Positions 36,121 to 45,612 of a DNA stretch of 64,000 nt are shown here, in pieces. The stretch comes from Candidatus Intricatilinea gracilis (GTDB lineage Bacteria; Pseudomonadota; Gammaproteobacteria; Burkholderiales; Burkholderiaceae_C). The translations under genes were made by a program, and so were the position numbers. How positions within the stretch are numbered: the stretch's first letter is position 1; each line of letters opens with the position of its first letter. The stretch is taken from NCBI GenBank assembly GCA_016702605.1, contig JADJDQ010000003.1, positions 604,860 through 668,859 of the forward strand, written 5' to 3'. The notes under the pieces are model-generated. The model saw only the letters and a list, made by a program, of their open reading frames with translations. It ran no database searches and had not been told where the DNA came from.

Positions 36121-36644
36121 GGAAGCACTCCTCGAAGCGAGATTTCCGGAAGTCTCCGACCTGACGTGCGATGAGTCAATCGCAGAGCGCCGAAGCAGGC
36201 GCGACGGTGTCATCGACTTTGATGACGGCTTACCAGCGTCGACTTCACCAGTTCGACCGGCAAGGCACGACCCGAACCTGCCCTTCTGCAATTTGAAATA
36301 GTGGCAGCAAAGCCGACCTCACGGGATGACAGGTAGTTCGGCAACTTATGCGCTGGCCCGGATATCGGTATGAAATACCTCCAGAGTCCAACAAACCCGG
36401 GATCGGGATTCCAACCCAAGGGTGCTGCGCGCTGCCCACACAACATGATGTTGTTAGTGCCGCATGCCTTGCCCACCGCGCATTCCTAGGCAAATGCAAC
36501 GGCTGTTCCTCCACCCTATTTAGGGGATTGACGGATCTCAAAGCTAGCCGATAGGCTTGTGACGAGTGGGCCGGCCAACGGCTAACGGCCCACTGCCAAT
36601 AAATAGATAAATAAACTAAGACAAATCAGGTATTGAGGAAAGCA
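36121..36644. other. Intergenic upstream of the AT-rich lipoprotein gene
   Basis: About 520 bases. It contains a possible promoter and a perfect hairpin described separately; composition shifts to AT-rich after 36600. No gene seen. Confidence 0.35.
36528..36593 (+). promoter_or_regulatory. Possible promoter followed by a leader hairpin
   Basis: TTGACG at 36528-36533 with ATAGGC 17 bases on resembles a weak sigma-70 promoter. Ten bases further is a perfect 7-bp inverted repeat, GTGGGCC (36566-36572) and GGCCCAC (36587-36593), with a 14-base loop. It has no T-run, so it could be a leader structure of the lipoprotein mRNA or a rho-dependent stop site. Function inferred only from position. Confidence 0.3.
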
Positions 36645-39600
36645 ATGAACAACAGTACATATTCCGGAATACGTAGGGTTGCGGTAAGTGCAATCCTATT
36701 CGCACTTCCAATATTGATGACCGCATGTGGTGGAGGAAAGGAGTCTAGTGAAAACGCTGAAGCCTTGACTACTATTCCATCAAGCAATACACCTAAGACA
36801 GGGATAGAAGGTCTCTCACTTACTGGGGTTGGTAGCGAGAATGCAAACGACTCCGCGAGTGGGAATATAAACTATGCGCTACTTGGAACCAACGCAGAAT
36901 ACAAGATAAATATTACCTTTGTACCTTCAATGGGCCTCCCCACAGTACGGCTTCTTACTGTGCATCCAAGCACGTCACTCAAGAAGATTAATGGCACATG
37001 GAGTCTCGTTGTCAACACAGACTCCGTTTCCACACCAATTGATATTGCATACGCCCTAGCTGTGAAGGCTGAGAGGGCGTCGAACGAGCAAGTATATGCC
37101 GGAGTCATTAAAGTTATCGCGCCCGCTAGCACTACTATCGGCAGAGTGACAACTGACGGCGCTTCGGTTAGGGCACTTGATGGGAGTGGCCTCGCCATTT
37201 CAGCCACAAACTTAATTGGCCCACTCGAGATAAAGGCATCTCGCTTCAATCTTCCCTCCGGATCGAGCGTCATAAAAATTGAATTTGGCAGGGATATCTC
37301 GAGTGGCAACGAGCTCATAAATATCTCTGGGTTAGAGGGGTTGGCAACACCTGCCTCAATGACGGAAAGAAGGCGACCCCTAGCAGAGAAGACGTCATTT
37401 AAGCCAAATTACGCATCATTTTCAATGTTGGGTCGACATAGGCTTCAAAAGACGACTTCGCTGACAAAGGAAGAGCGGGAATTGTTAGCCTGTTCTGGGA
37501 GTACGACGGAAGCACTAATCAATCCAACAGCGCTTTGCCTTGTTTCTGAAGTATCCTCAGAATTGGTAAACGATACAGCGAGTGGTGGTGAGCCAGTTAT
37601 ATTTATACATGGCTTTAATAAGGAGGAAAAGGTAGGCGGCGGCTCAAGCACGTGGGGAGATTTCAAGACAATTGTAGGGCAGACGCCCTCCAGAAACGGG
37701 AAAAGCTTTGACGTATATGAGTTTAAATGGCGAACTAATCAAAGATTTCAAGATTCTGCTGTAGAGCTTAAAAGGTATATTGAGACAATTCAAGCGCTGC
37801 GTCCCGAGTTCTCCAGAGTACATATAATTGCACACTCATTTGGTGGCATTCTTGCAAGAACACTAATTCAATTGCAAGGAAAAATGGACGGCCTAGACTG
37901 GCAGGTTGTTAACGATCATGTCGGGAGTGTGCTGACGCTCGGGAGTCCGCATTCAGGAATATTTTCCCAGGCTACAACAATAACTCTTGGCAATAAGTCA
38001 ATTCGTTTCCCGCAGGGATTTGACAATTACTATATGGGGAAATTGGCAGCACTATGCAGTCAAATTTCATGTTACCAGATGGGGGATGCGGGCAGTGTAT
38101 ACATGGGACGCACAGCAATACAACGAACTGCCGCAAAGGCGCTGTATGGGTTGGAAGAAAATCCTGGTGACTTCATTGCCGCCATTTCGGACTGGTCACG
38201 TGCCGGGGCGATGATTCCAGGTGGAATTCCCATCACAGTAGGAATTGGGCTGAAAACCATAACTGTCGATGGCGTGCAACTCTTACTTGAAAATGGTGAC
38301 GGACTCATTAGTTTCGACGGCCAGCGCACGAATCCAGTCTTGAAGGGGCAGCGCCAGCGGACTCACTGTGGAAGCGGAGTTTCTGAACTGGTTGGCAGTG
38401 TGCCGTTGCTTGCAGAAGTTCTCATAAATGATGGGGGTTTCGGATTTCCATATGCATTAGTGCCTCCAACTTTCCCGGCCTACAAGCATGTAGGCGGGGA
38501 TGGATTATTGACTGTTGGCACAGCATTTGGCTTTGGGCAGGGCGAGGCATTTGTCGAATGTTCTAACGCAACATCCTGTTCTCATGGAAGTTGGAAGTTA
38601 TTTAAGAGGCACGTGGATGGATTGTGCCCGGGGTCGAGTGCAGCAATGCAAGGTTCAACCGTCAAGACATTTACTTGCTCCACGGCCAAGGTTGGCAGTC
38701 CACTCCTGTGCACGTTGTCAGGAAATAATATTCCTGAGATTGGTCTTACGATGACTGGTGCAGGTTGCAATGCTGCGGTTGTAACTACAAGTGCCGGCGG
38801 CACATTTGTGAATCGAGAAATTTCAGGTTGTACCCCCTCTATTCAAGGACTTCAGCAGGTGTCGATCGCCTATGGAGGCTCCACTTTGTCTTCGACGACA
38901 CTCACAATTCAAGCTGCAAGTACAACACCCACGGCATCAGCGCCTTCTATTGTTAAGCAACCAGTAAGTATTGATGTAACAGCTGGACAAAATGCTACAT
39001 TCACTATTGAAGTCGTAAGTTCGAGCCCTGTGACCTATCAGTGGAGATTGGCGGGGATTGATATTCCAGGCGCCAACAATGCCCAGTACACTCTTCCGGT
39101 GGTGACATCTGCGGACAGCGGCTCAGTTTATAGCGTTAAAGTTTCAAATGCTTCGGGGAGCGTGAGCAGCGGCGACGCAGTACTGAGAGTTGCCGCATCG
39201 GGTTGCAACGGGCAAACTCAAGTTCTGCCGAATCAATGCCCATCGACTTCTTCTATGGTCGTACCAACTCAGACGTATCCAACTGGAGGAACGCTGATTC
39301 ACACAGTTTACCCTGGGCCATTTAGGATCACAGGCGGAAGCGGATTTAGGGCGATGCAAGCGAAACTGTATAAGGCTCCATTTTCATTGCAGGACCTAGT
39401 TTTTGAATCTGTTCAATATCCATCTCCAGATGTATTTCGTATAGACGGCTTCTCGCGACCTAGCGGACTCGCATTGGAGTGGGGGACCACATACAGGTGG
39501 GAGGTTTCGGCATGCACCGACTTCGTCGAGCCAAGGGCCTGCCTGACTTCAATTGACGGACTATTCTCTACCGCAAGCGCAACAGCAACGCCAGTCGTGC

Positions 39601-39929
39601 CTGAATCAACTATGCCCATCAGCGGCGCCGTCGTTGACAGCCTGAACCCCGTGCTAGCCTGGCATACAGATGGCGACGGCACGACGTTTCCAACTTCTGG
39701 CGGCAACTTCGCCTCACTTGAAGTAATCATTCTCACCGCGCCATTCGGATCAAGTGATGTTGTTTATCGGTCCGGCAAATTTCCCATTCGGAACGGTGTA
39801 GTTCCATCGCCACTCACTGCAGGGAAAAACTACCAATGGAAATTGATTGCATGCAATGCAGTAAATAGTTGTATTACCGGCGGCGGTGGGCTATTCTCAA
39901 TACCAAGTGGGACTACGAAGACAAATTAA
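36645..39929 (+). CDS. AT-rich lipoprotein with alpha/beta-hydrolase (lipase-like) and Ig-like domains
   Basis: 1094 residues from ATG 36645, with TGAGGAAAG just upstream. The signal peptide ends in a lipobox (ILMTACGGG). Residues about 310-570 form a hydrolase domain: VIFIHGFNKEE is the oxyanion strand, and HIIAHSFGGILAR carries the nucleophile elbow with Ser398. The acid and His of the triad are not certain (HVGSVLTLGSPHSG follows; GDGLISFDGQ may hold the Asp). From about 765 an Ig-like domain (QPVSIDVTAGQNATF, YQWRLAGIDIPG) is followed by two further beta-domains ending near residue 1090. The gene is much lower in GC than its neighbours, which points to recent transfer. A surface-anchored lipase or esterase is the best guess. 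Confidence 0.78.
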   Translation: MNNSTYSGIRRVAVSAILFALPILMTACGGGKESSENAEALTTIPSSNTPKTGIEGLSLTGVGSENANDSASGNINYALLGTNAEYKINITFVPSMGLPTVRLLTVHPSTSLKKINGTWSLVVNTDSVSTPIDIAYALAVKAERASNEQVYAGVIKVIAPASTTIGRVTTDGASVRALDGSGLAISATNLIGPLEIKASRFNLPSGSSVIKIEFGRDISSGNELINISGLEGLATPASMTERRRPLAEKTSFKPNYASFSMLGRHRLQKTTSLTKEERELLACSGSTTEALINPTALCLVSEVSSELVNDTASGGEPVIFIHGFNKEEKVGGGSSTWGDFKTIVGQTPSRNGKSFDVYEFKWRTNQRFQDSAVELKRYIETIQALRPEFSRVHIIAHSFGGILARTLIQLQGKMDGLDWQVVNDHVGSVLTLGSPHSGIFSQATTITLGNKSIRFPQGFDNYYMGKLAALCSQISCYQMGDAGSVYMGRTAIQRTAAKALYGLEENPGDFIAAISDWSRAGAMIPGGIPITVGIGLKTITVDGVQLLLENGDGLISFDGQRTNPVLKGQRQRTHCGSGVSELVGSVPLLAEVLINDGGFGFPYALVPPTFPAYKHVGGDGLLTVGTAFGFGQGEAFVECSNATSCSHGSWKLFKRHVDGLCPGSSAAMQGSTVKTFTCSTAKVGSPLLCTLSGNNIPEIGLTMTGAGCNAAVVTTSAGGTFVNREISGCTPSIQGLQQVSIAYGGSTLSSTTLTIQAASTTPTASAPSIVKQPVSIDVTAGQNATFTIEVVSSSPVTYQWRLAGIDIPGANNAQYTLPVVTSADSGSVYSVKVSNASGSVSSGDAVLRVAASGCNGQTQVLPNQCPSTSSMVVPTQTYPTGGTLIHTVYPGPFRITGGSGFRAMQAKLYKAPFSLQDLVFESVQYPSPDVFRIDGFSRPSGLALEWGTTYRWEVSACTDFVEPRACLTSIDGLFSTASATATPVVPESTMPISGAVVDSLNPVLAWHTDGDGTTFPTSGGNFASLEVIILTAPFGSSDVVYRSGKFPIRNGVVPSPLTAGKNYQWKLIACNAVNSCITGGGGLFSIPSGTTKTN

Positions 39930-40009
39930 CCTACCGATTGCAGACGACTGGGCAGTATTTGGGGCAGTTCTAGAAACCACCCTGTACCGCCCGCGACCGC
40001 GTCGGCAAG

Positions 40010-40262
40010 ATGTCGCGCATGATCACACCGCGCATCAAGCCTTCGAGCTTCTTCCTGCCCGAGCAACCCGATGACCTGATCTTGCGCGAGCAGCGCAAGT
40101 CCAAGCTCGAAGGCTACGTGCAGACCTTGGCGGCGATGGATGCGCTGATCGATTTTTCGGCCATGGCCGCAGCGGTGGACGCAGCCTGTTCGCGCCCTGA
40201 GCGCAAGAAGGGTGGTCGCCCCGCCGTATGCCACCGAAGTGCTGGTGCGCACCCACGCACTG
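40010..40262 (+). mobile_element. N-terminal fragment of an IS5-family transposase
   Basis: The frame from ATG 40010 reads MITPRIKPSSFFLPEQPDDL, then MDALIDFSAMAAAVDAAC, ending KKGGRP. This is the N-terminus of IS5-group (DUF772-containing) transposases. After GGRP an extra C shifts the frame; removing it continues PYATEVLVR, as expected. At about 40262 the homology stops and an unrelated gene fragment on the other strand begins. Only about 80 residues of a 330-residue protein remain, so it is dead. Confidence 0.65.
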
Positions 40263-40457
40263 ACCCGCGTCATTCACTCCGAACACCAGATAGCCCCCGT
40301 TGGGATGGTTGGCAAACGCCATCAGGTGTTCGGCCACCCGATCCTTGTGATTTGACAACTGGGTCTTCCAGTCCGGCTCGTTCTGCTCCTGGGTGACCGC
40401 CGCCAAGCTTTCCGTCAGGATCTGGAGTGCGTCGCTGACCCAGAGCTTGGTGGCCAT
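40263..40457 (-). pseudogene. AlbA_2 (Schlafen-like) domain protein, truncated by IS remnant
   Basis: From ATG 40457 the frame reads MATKLWVSDALQILTESLA, then KTQLSNHKDRVAEHLMAFAN and GYLVFGVNDAGQ, the start of an AlbA_2 DNA-binding domain as in RecG-like transcriptional regulators. Homology stops at about 40263, where it meets the IS5-family fragment. Some 65 residues of a typically 400-500 residue protein are left. The upstream region of this gene is duplicated (see repeat). Confidence 0.6.
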
Positions 40458-40641
40458 GTGATAGCAAGTGATTGATTTGGAAGAAAATTCCAGAGCTTTC
40501 CGGATTCGCGTGTGATACAGCGGCTCAATTCGACAAGACTTGCAAGTCGCCGTCGGGAAAGGCGTCGAATGTGATGGCAAGTAACTGTTCCAGAAGGGGA
40601 GAACTCCATCTTCCGGATGGTGGTGTGATACGCCCGGGCTC
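40456..40641. repeat. Two imperfect direct repeats of about 72 bp
   Basis: Copy one is 40456-40526 and copy two is 40569-40641, about 113 bases apart. Shared words on the plus strand: ATGTGAT[A/G]GCAAGT near the left of each, CCAGA in the middle, TTCCGGAT and GTGTGATAC at the right, ending GGCTC. They differ at roughly one base in four. They lie directly upstream of the AlbA_2 start, so they may be a duplicated promoter or operator region including the start codon. Confidence 0.6.
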
Positions 40642-41325
40642 TATCTGGCGATAAAACCATGCCAAACTTGGTAGCTGACTTTGGCGCCGACACCAGTCGA
40701 ACGACTGCTCCCGCCGCCCGCAGCCCGCTGGTTTCGACCCATAGGAGCCGGCGGCGGATTTCTAACCGAACGACCGGTCTACCTTGGATCTCGACCTTCG
40801 CTGTCGCCGCTGAAGAGTTCTGGATGACGACGGCCGTCGTTCGCAAATCGCCACCATTGACCAACACAAGGTCCCGGATGAACGAAACTGCACCGGAACG
40901 TTGTGCACTCACGCTGCCGACACATAGCAGCCGGACTGTTGGCGCCGGCTCGAATTTGTGCCACCTTGCCGAGATGCAGTTGAGCCACCTGAAGAAGTCA
41001 AAATGCGAATTCACTTGATGACTTGCATGCGCTTTTGGTGGCTCAGTGGTTCGTCGGCACAGCCCACGGAAGTGGCTCATTCAAGTGCCGGTGCCCAAAC
41101 CGGGACGTACCCCTCAGGTCGCGTTGCTGTTGTCAGGCGCGAGAACTTGATTGCTTGCACCTGCAACCATCACCGTTCCGGGATGAGTGTTTGACCAGCT
41201 TTTCGAGACAGAGTACAGATATTCATTCGGCTGTTGTCGTCAACTTGGCGCAAGCCCAGTGGATCACCTGCGGTCGGAAGCTACTCTTGTTACATACTGC
41301 TCCACCGGTGTCGGTTTCTTAAAGG
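40642..41325. other. Decayed intergenic DNA
   Basis: No credible gene. It includes one copy of the dispersed 44-bp repeat (40736-40779). The segment 41160-41325 leads up to the stop of the histidine kinase gene. Confidence 0.35.
40736..40779 (+). repeat. Dispersed 44-bp repeat, copy 1
   Basis: Begins GACCCATAGGAG and ends GAACGACCGGTC; about four fifths of positions match the copy at 45330-45373 in the same orientation. Similar degenerate text is known from intergenic DNA of Burkholderiales. It may be the relic of a non-autonomous element. Confidence 0.5.
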
Positions 41326-42273
41326 TCAAGGCGCATCAGGCAGGTCGCGTTTGCCCAGCCGCGCAGTGAACCAGAAGGTACTGCCCTGACCCGCCACACT
41401 GCGCACACCGATGGCGCCGCCCATCAATTCGGCGAGGTGTTTGCAGATGGTCAGTCCAAGACCGCTGCCACCGAACTTGCGCGCGATCGAACCGTCCACC
41501 TGCTCGAATGCGTGAAACAGGCGAGTCTGGTCTTCAGCACTGATGCCGATGCCCGTGTCAGTGACCTCGAATCGAATCAGCACATCGGTCGAAGTTTCTT
41601 CTCTGGGGAATGCGTGCACAGCCACATACCCTGCGGATGTGAACTTGACGGCATTGCCCACCAGGTTCAAGAGGATTTGCTCCAGTCGAGTCGGGTCGCC
41701 GACCAAGGTGCGATCCACGAGTTCCGCTGCGAGGTCCAGTTCAAGCGCGATGGACTTGTCCGCTGCCAGCGGCGCCACCAAGTTCTGCACGTTGCCCATC
41801 ACGGTGTCGAGCGTCACGTCGGTCTGTTCGAGCATCAGGCGCGCCGCTTCGATCCTGGTGATATCCAGGACGTCGTTAATCACGACCAGCAGGTGGCGCG
41901 CGGCACTATCACACTTGCCCAGCCACTCGATCTGCTTGGCATCGGTGGCGCGTTTTCGCGCGAGGTGCAACATGCCAAGGACCCCAGACAGGGGTGTGCG
42001 CAGTTCGTGACTCATGGTCGACAGGAATACCGTCTTTGCCCTGCTGGCCGCTTCGGCCACTTCGCAGGCGACTACTAGCCGATGCATGGTTTCTGCGCCG
42101 TCGGCCTGCGCTTGGCGCAGCGCCTCATTCTGCATCTCGAGTTCGATCTGGTGCACCTTCAACTCGTGTAGCAGGCGCACGGTGTCGCCGTCGGACAAGC
42201 GATCGATCGGCGTCCGTTGGGACAAGGCAGCTTCCGCACGTTGGCGCAACTCGCGATCGTTGTTGTTATGCAT
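41326..42273 (-). CDS. Histidine kinase without sensor domain
   Basis: 315 residues. The N-terminal 80 residues form a coiled coil (LLHELKVHQIELEMQNEALR), as found after PAS-type sensors. The HisKA domain has phospho-acceptor His89 in FLSTMSHELRTPLSG. The ATPase domain has NLVGNAVKFT, VTDTGIGIS and FGGSGLGL. No membrane span, PAS or receiver domain is present. The gene follows the CheB-CheR-PAS fusion by 24 bases on the same strand, so the fusion protein is the likely sensor partner. Confidence 0.9.
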   Translation of the reverse strand: MHNNNDRELRQRAEAALSQRTPIDRLSDGDTVRLLHELKVHQIELEMQNEALRQAQADGAETMHRLVVACEVAEAASRAKTVFLSTMSHELRTPLSGVLGMLHLARKRATDAKQIEWLGKCDSAARHLLVVINDVLDITRIEAARLMLEQTDVTLDTVMGNVQNLVAPLAADKSIALELDLAAELVDRTLVGDPTRLEQILLNLVGNAVKFTSAGYVAVHAFPREETSTDVLIRFEVTDTGIGISAEDQTRLFHAFEQVDGSIARKFGGSGLGLTICKHLAELMGGAIGVRSVAGQGSTFWFTARLGKRDLPDAP

Positions 42274-42297
42274 GACCGACTCCTGGGTCGATGATCG

Positions 42298-44853
42298 TCA
42301 GCTCGGCGGCGGTTGAATGCCACGCACCCGCAGTTCGGCTTCCAGCAACTTGATGGCCGTGACGTCGGTGAACGTGACGACAACCCCGTCGATCATATTG
42401 GCCTGGGTGCGGTAGGGCATGACACGCACGCGAAACCAGCGGCCGTCGTGAGTGGTGGCCACGGTCTCCTTGAAGACCAGGGTGTGCAACACTTCGAGTG
42501 CGTCGTCGATCAACTGCGGGTAGTCAAGGTCGCTGACGACATGCGCCAGCGGGCGGCCGACGTCGCCAGCGATCATCCTGAAGATCTTGGTGGCGTCGGT
42601 CGTGAAGCGCCGCAGCTTCATCTCGCCGTCGAGAAATACCGTGGCGATCTCGGTGCTGTTGAGCAGGTTCGTCATGTCGTTGCGAACCCAGTTCAGATCG
42701 TCGACCTTGGACAGCAGTTCGGCATTGACGGTCTGCAGTTCTTCGTTGACCGATTGAAGTTCTTCCTTTGATGTCGTCAGTTCCTCGTTGGTCGATTGCA
42801 ACTCCTCGTTGGTGGACTGCAGTTCCTCGTTGCTCGACTTGAGCTCTTCGACCGTCGACTGCATTTCTTCGTGGGTGACCTGCAGCGCCTCACGAGCTTG
42901 CTGCAGTTCCTGCGCCAGCACGCTGGGGGTCTCGGCTGTCGCGCTTTTGATCGTCCTGCGGCGTACCACTGGTGTGGCGACGTCCTTGAAGACGATGATG
43001 ACCCGCCCGTGCAGGGCCTCGGGCTTGGCCAGTCCCGCCACGATCACGTCGACCACCTGGGTGCCACCGTTGGTGCCCACGCGCAGCCCGTTCAGGAGGA
43101 CGGGTTGCGGATCTTTCAGTGCCTTGTGGATGACACCAACAAGGGCTTCACGCAGACCATCGCGCGCCATCGCGTGGATGTTGACATTGGCCCTGCCGGC
43201 GGCCGGCTCGAGGTACTTCCCCGTGCGTCCGCTGATGTACAGGATGTCGCCTTCAGAGTTGACCAGCACGGCCGGCGGCGCCCAGGTCTGCTGGATGAGT
43301 TGATCGGTCAGCTGGGCGAGGTTGTCGGGGCGTAGCGTCATGCTGGTCTGGCTGGTGATTGAGATGGGTTCACGCACCTTGCCGGGAAACTCGATGTCGG
43401 CCATCGACAGAGGCTGCTCGATCCGGCGAAAGATGCGCGCCTTGTGATCGAGTGTCGCAAACAGGTGGGCGTGGCTTCCCACGGTTTCGGCGCTGCCGAG
43501 CACGAGCACGCCGTGCGGGTTCAGGGCGTAGTGAAACAAGGGCAGCAACTGCTTTTGCAGGCGGTTGTCGAAGTAGATCAGCAGGTTGCGGCAACTGAGG
43601 ATGTCGAGCCGCGTGAATGGCGGATCGGAAATGATGTTCTGCGACGCGAACACCACCATCTCACGGATGTCCTTTTTGATGCGGTAGCCAACGCCCTTTT
43701 CATGCACGAAGTGGCGCGCCAGCCGTTCGGCCGACACGCCGGCGGCGATCTGGACCGGGTACAGCCCCTTTCGTGCGATATCGATCGCGTCCTTGTCGAG
43801 GTCGGTGGCGAAGATCTGCAGCGTGATGCGCGCCGGTGACTGCAACTGCTCAATGGCTTCCTTGAATGTCATCGCGAGCGAATACGCCTCCTCGCCTGTC
43901 GAACAGGCTGCCACCCAGGCCCGCACCGTGTTGCCGTCCGAGTGGCGCGCCAGCAGATCAGGCAGCGTATGGGCGCGCAGCGTCTCCCATACCGCTGTAT
44001 CCCGAAAGAAGCTGGTCACGCCGATCAGCAGTTCCTTGAAGAGCAGGTCAAGTTCGGTCTGATTGCCGCGCAGCAGGTCGATATAGTCGTCGATGGTGGC
44101 GACCCGATGGACGGACATGCGGCGCTCGATGCGCCGCTGCAGCGTGTTGGTCTTGTAGAGCGAGAAGTCGTTGCCACTGCGCTGGCGCAGCAAGCCGATT
44201 ATCTTGTCCAGCAAGCTGCGAATGTCGACCTGCGCCGGTGGGTCAAGCGCCTTGCGTGGCGAAGGCCCGCGCAACACGTCGATGATGCGACCCGCCATGG
44301 ACTCGGGCAAAGCGACGATGTCGGCGACACCGGCCTCGACTGCACATCGTGGCATGCTGTCGGCCTGAGCGCTGTCGGGGTCCTGCACCAGCGTCAGCCC
44401 GTTTGAATCCTTGATGGCCTGCAGGCCCAGGACGCCATCTGATCCCATGCCCGATAGGATGATGCCGATGGCTCTGTCACCCTGGTCCACTGCAAGTGAC
44501 CGCAGAAAGAAGTCGATCGGCAGGCGTAAACCTCGCGGAGCATGCGGGTCAAGCAGATGAAGCCTGCCGTGCAGCAGCGACAGGTCGCAGTTCGGCGCAA
44601 TGACATAGACGTAGTCCGGTTCGACGAGCATGCCGTCGATCGCTTCGACGACGGTCATGTCGGTGATGCGGCGCAGCAGTGCTGGCAGCGCGCTGAGGTG
44701 GTCAGGTGCGAGGTGCTGGACGACGACCCAAGCTATCCCGGCGCGGGTTGGAACATGGGCGAGCAATCTTTCAAGAGCATTGAGCCCACCCGCCGAACAG
44801 CCTATGCCGACAACGGGGAAGTCAGTCCGGTACGGGTTGCAGTGAGCTGTCAC
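42298..44853 (-). CDS. CheB-CheR-PAS fusion protein
   Basis: 851 residues from GTG 44853 (GAAGG ten bases upstream); an ATG at 44952 would add 33 residues. It has, in order: a CheB methylesterase domain (VVGIGCSAGGLNALE with the active Ser, VVQHLAPDH, LSGMGSDGVLGLQAI); a CheR methyltransferase domain (RRIERRMSVHR, AACSTGEEAYSLAM, FATDLDKDAI, DILSCRNLLIYF); and a PAS region. Next is a long coiled coil of S-N-E-E-L-Q-S-T repeats, then a second PAS domain (LLNSTEIATVFLDGEMKLRR). No receiver domain is attached to CheB. Such fusions act in chemotaxis-like or two-component signalling outside the main che cluster. The histidine kinase gene follows. Confidence 0.92.
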   Translation of the reverse strand: MTAHCNPYRTDFPVVGIGCSAGGLNALERLLAHVPTRAGIAWVVVQHLAPDHLSALPALLRRITDMTVVEAIDGMLVEPDYVYVIAPNCDLSLLHGRLHLLDPHAPRGLRLPIDFFLRSLAVDQGDRAIGIILSGMGSDGVLGLQAIKDSNGLTLVQDPDSAQADSMPRCAVEAGVADIVALPESMAGRIIDVLRGPSPRKALDPPAQVDIRSLLDKIIGLLRQRSGNDFSLYKTNTLQRRIERRMSVHRVATIDDYIDLLRGNQTELDLLFKELLIGVTSFFRDTAVWETLRAHTLPDLLARHSDGNTVRAWVAACSTGEEAYSLAMTFKEAIEQLQSPARITLQIFATDLDKDAIDIARKGLYPVQIAAGVSAERLARHFVHEKGVGYRIKKDIREMVVFASQNIISDPPFTRLDILSCRNLLIYFDNRLQKQLLPLFHYALNPHGVLVLGSAETVGSHAHLFATLDHKARIFRRIEQPLSMADIEFPGKVREPISITSQTSMTLRPDNLAQLTDQLIQQTWAPPAVLVNSEGDILYISGRTGKYLEPAAGRANVNIHAMARDGLREALVGVIHKALKDPQPVLLNGLRVGTNGGTQVVDVIVAGLAKPEALHGRVIIVFKDVATPVVRRRTIKSATAETPSVLAQELQQAREALQVTHEEMQSTVEELKSSNEELQSTNEELQSTNEELTTSKEELQSVNEELQTVNAELLSKVDDLNWVRNDMTNLLNSTEIATVFLDGEMKLRRFTTDATKIFRMIAGDVGRPLAHVVSDLDYPQLIDDALEVLHTLVFKETVATTHDGRWFRVRVMPYRTQANMIDGVVVTFTDVTAIKLLEAELRVRGIQPPPS

Positions 44854-45329
44854 GTCACAACAACCTTCGTCAGGAGCGGGCGCCCCTTGGCGGTGCAAAA
44901 AGCTGATTCCGGCATCGCAAACACGGTACTTTAAGGTTGGTAACAACGCCATCCTGATATGTCAGGTGGTTGATCAGAACCCACCTTTTGAGAAGTGATC
45001 ATTTTGCAAATCGGGAGACGTTTACCGGTTCGAAGTCGTCGCGCCACCGCACGTCGAACTTCAGTAACTGCGGCAGTGATGGCGACCATCGTGGTTTCGC
45101 TGCCGTCTACGTCCACCCGCGCTAGGCCGAGGCTGTCTGTCGGGTCGCCGTCGGTGGTCACGTTGCCGCAATCGAGGCCAGTTCGACGGGACATGGCCGA
45201 TGCGGCATCAATGAATTGACCTCGATCTATGTGGCACGCAGGCGGTTCGGCCGCTTGCGCGCAACAGCAAAAGTAGGGCTTCTGCCTACACCTTGCCGAC
45301 CGTCAGGACTTCATGAGTAGAGCCCGCTT

Positions 45330-45373
45330 GACCCATAAGAGTTGGTGGCGGATCTCTTAATGAACGACCGGTC
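45330..45373 (+). repeat. Dispersed 44-bp repeat, copy 2
   Basis: Begins GACCCATAAGAG and ends GAACGACCGGTC, matching the copy at 40736-40779. The following 50 bases (GACCGGTCATTGGCG-like text) resemble other degenerate Burkholderiales intergenic repeats. Confidence 0.5.
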
Positions 45374-45580
45374 GACGTTGAAACCGGTCATTGGCGTGGC
45401 GACTTTCCGATCGATCGTATGACTGGATGTGGCCGACAGCCGCCGCAAGCCGTCAATCCAGAAAACTGACCTTCGGAGCGGCCAGTGCCGACGCGTATCT
45501 GTCCACCACAGATGGTGACTTTTGCCCGCCTTCCGACGGTAGACGACCCATTGCGGGTGCCCCTGGCCAGCGGCAGCGCT

Positions 45581-45603
45581 GTATGGTTTTCCTCTATACA
45601 TAC
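45581..45603 (+). promoter_or_regulatory. Putative operator of the RHH-helicase operon
   Basis: An inverted repeat, GTATG (45581-45585) and CATAC (45599-45603), with a TATACA word between, ends ten bases before the RHH start codon. RHH proteins usually bind short inverted repeats over their own promoter, so autoregulation is plausible. Inference from position. Confidence 0.4.
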
Positions 45604-45612
45604 GCTGCCAAT

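Larger units (their letters stand above)
44854..45612. other. Decayed intergenic DNA
   Basis: About 760 bases with no credible gene. It contains the second dispersed 44-bp repeat and, at its right end, the putative operator of the RHH gene. Confidence 0.35.

Noticed and set aside
45391..45612. Longer start for the RHH gene
   Set aside because: Upstream residues are not protein-like and would cross the putative operator.
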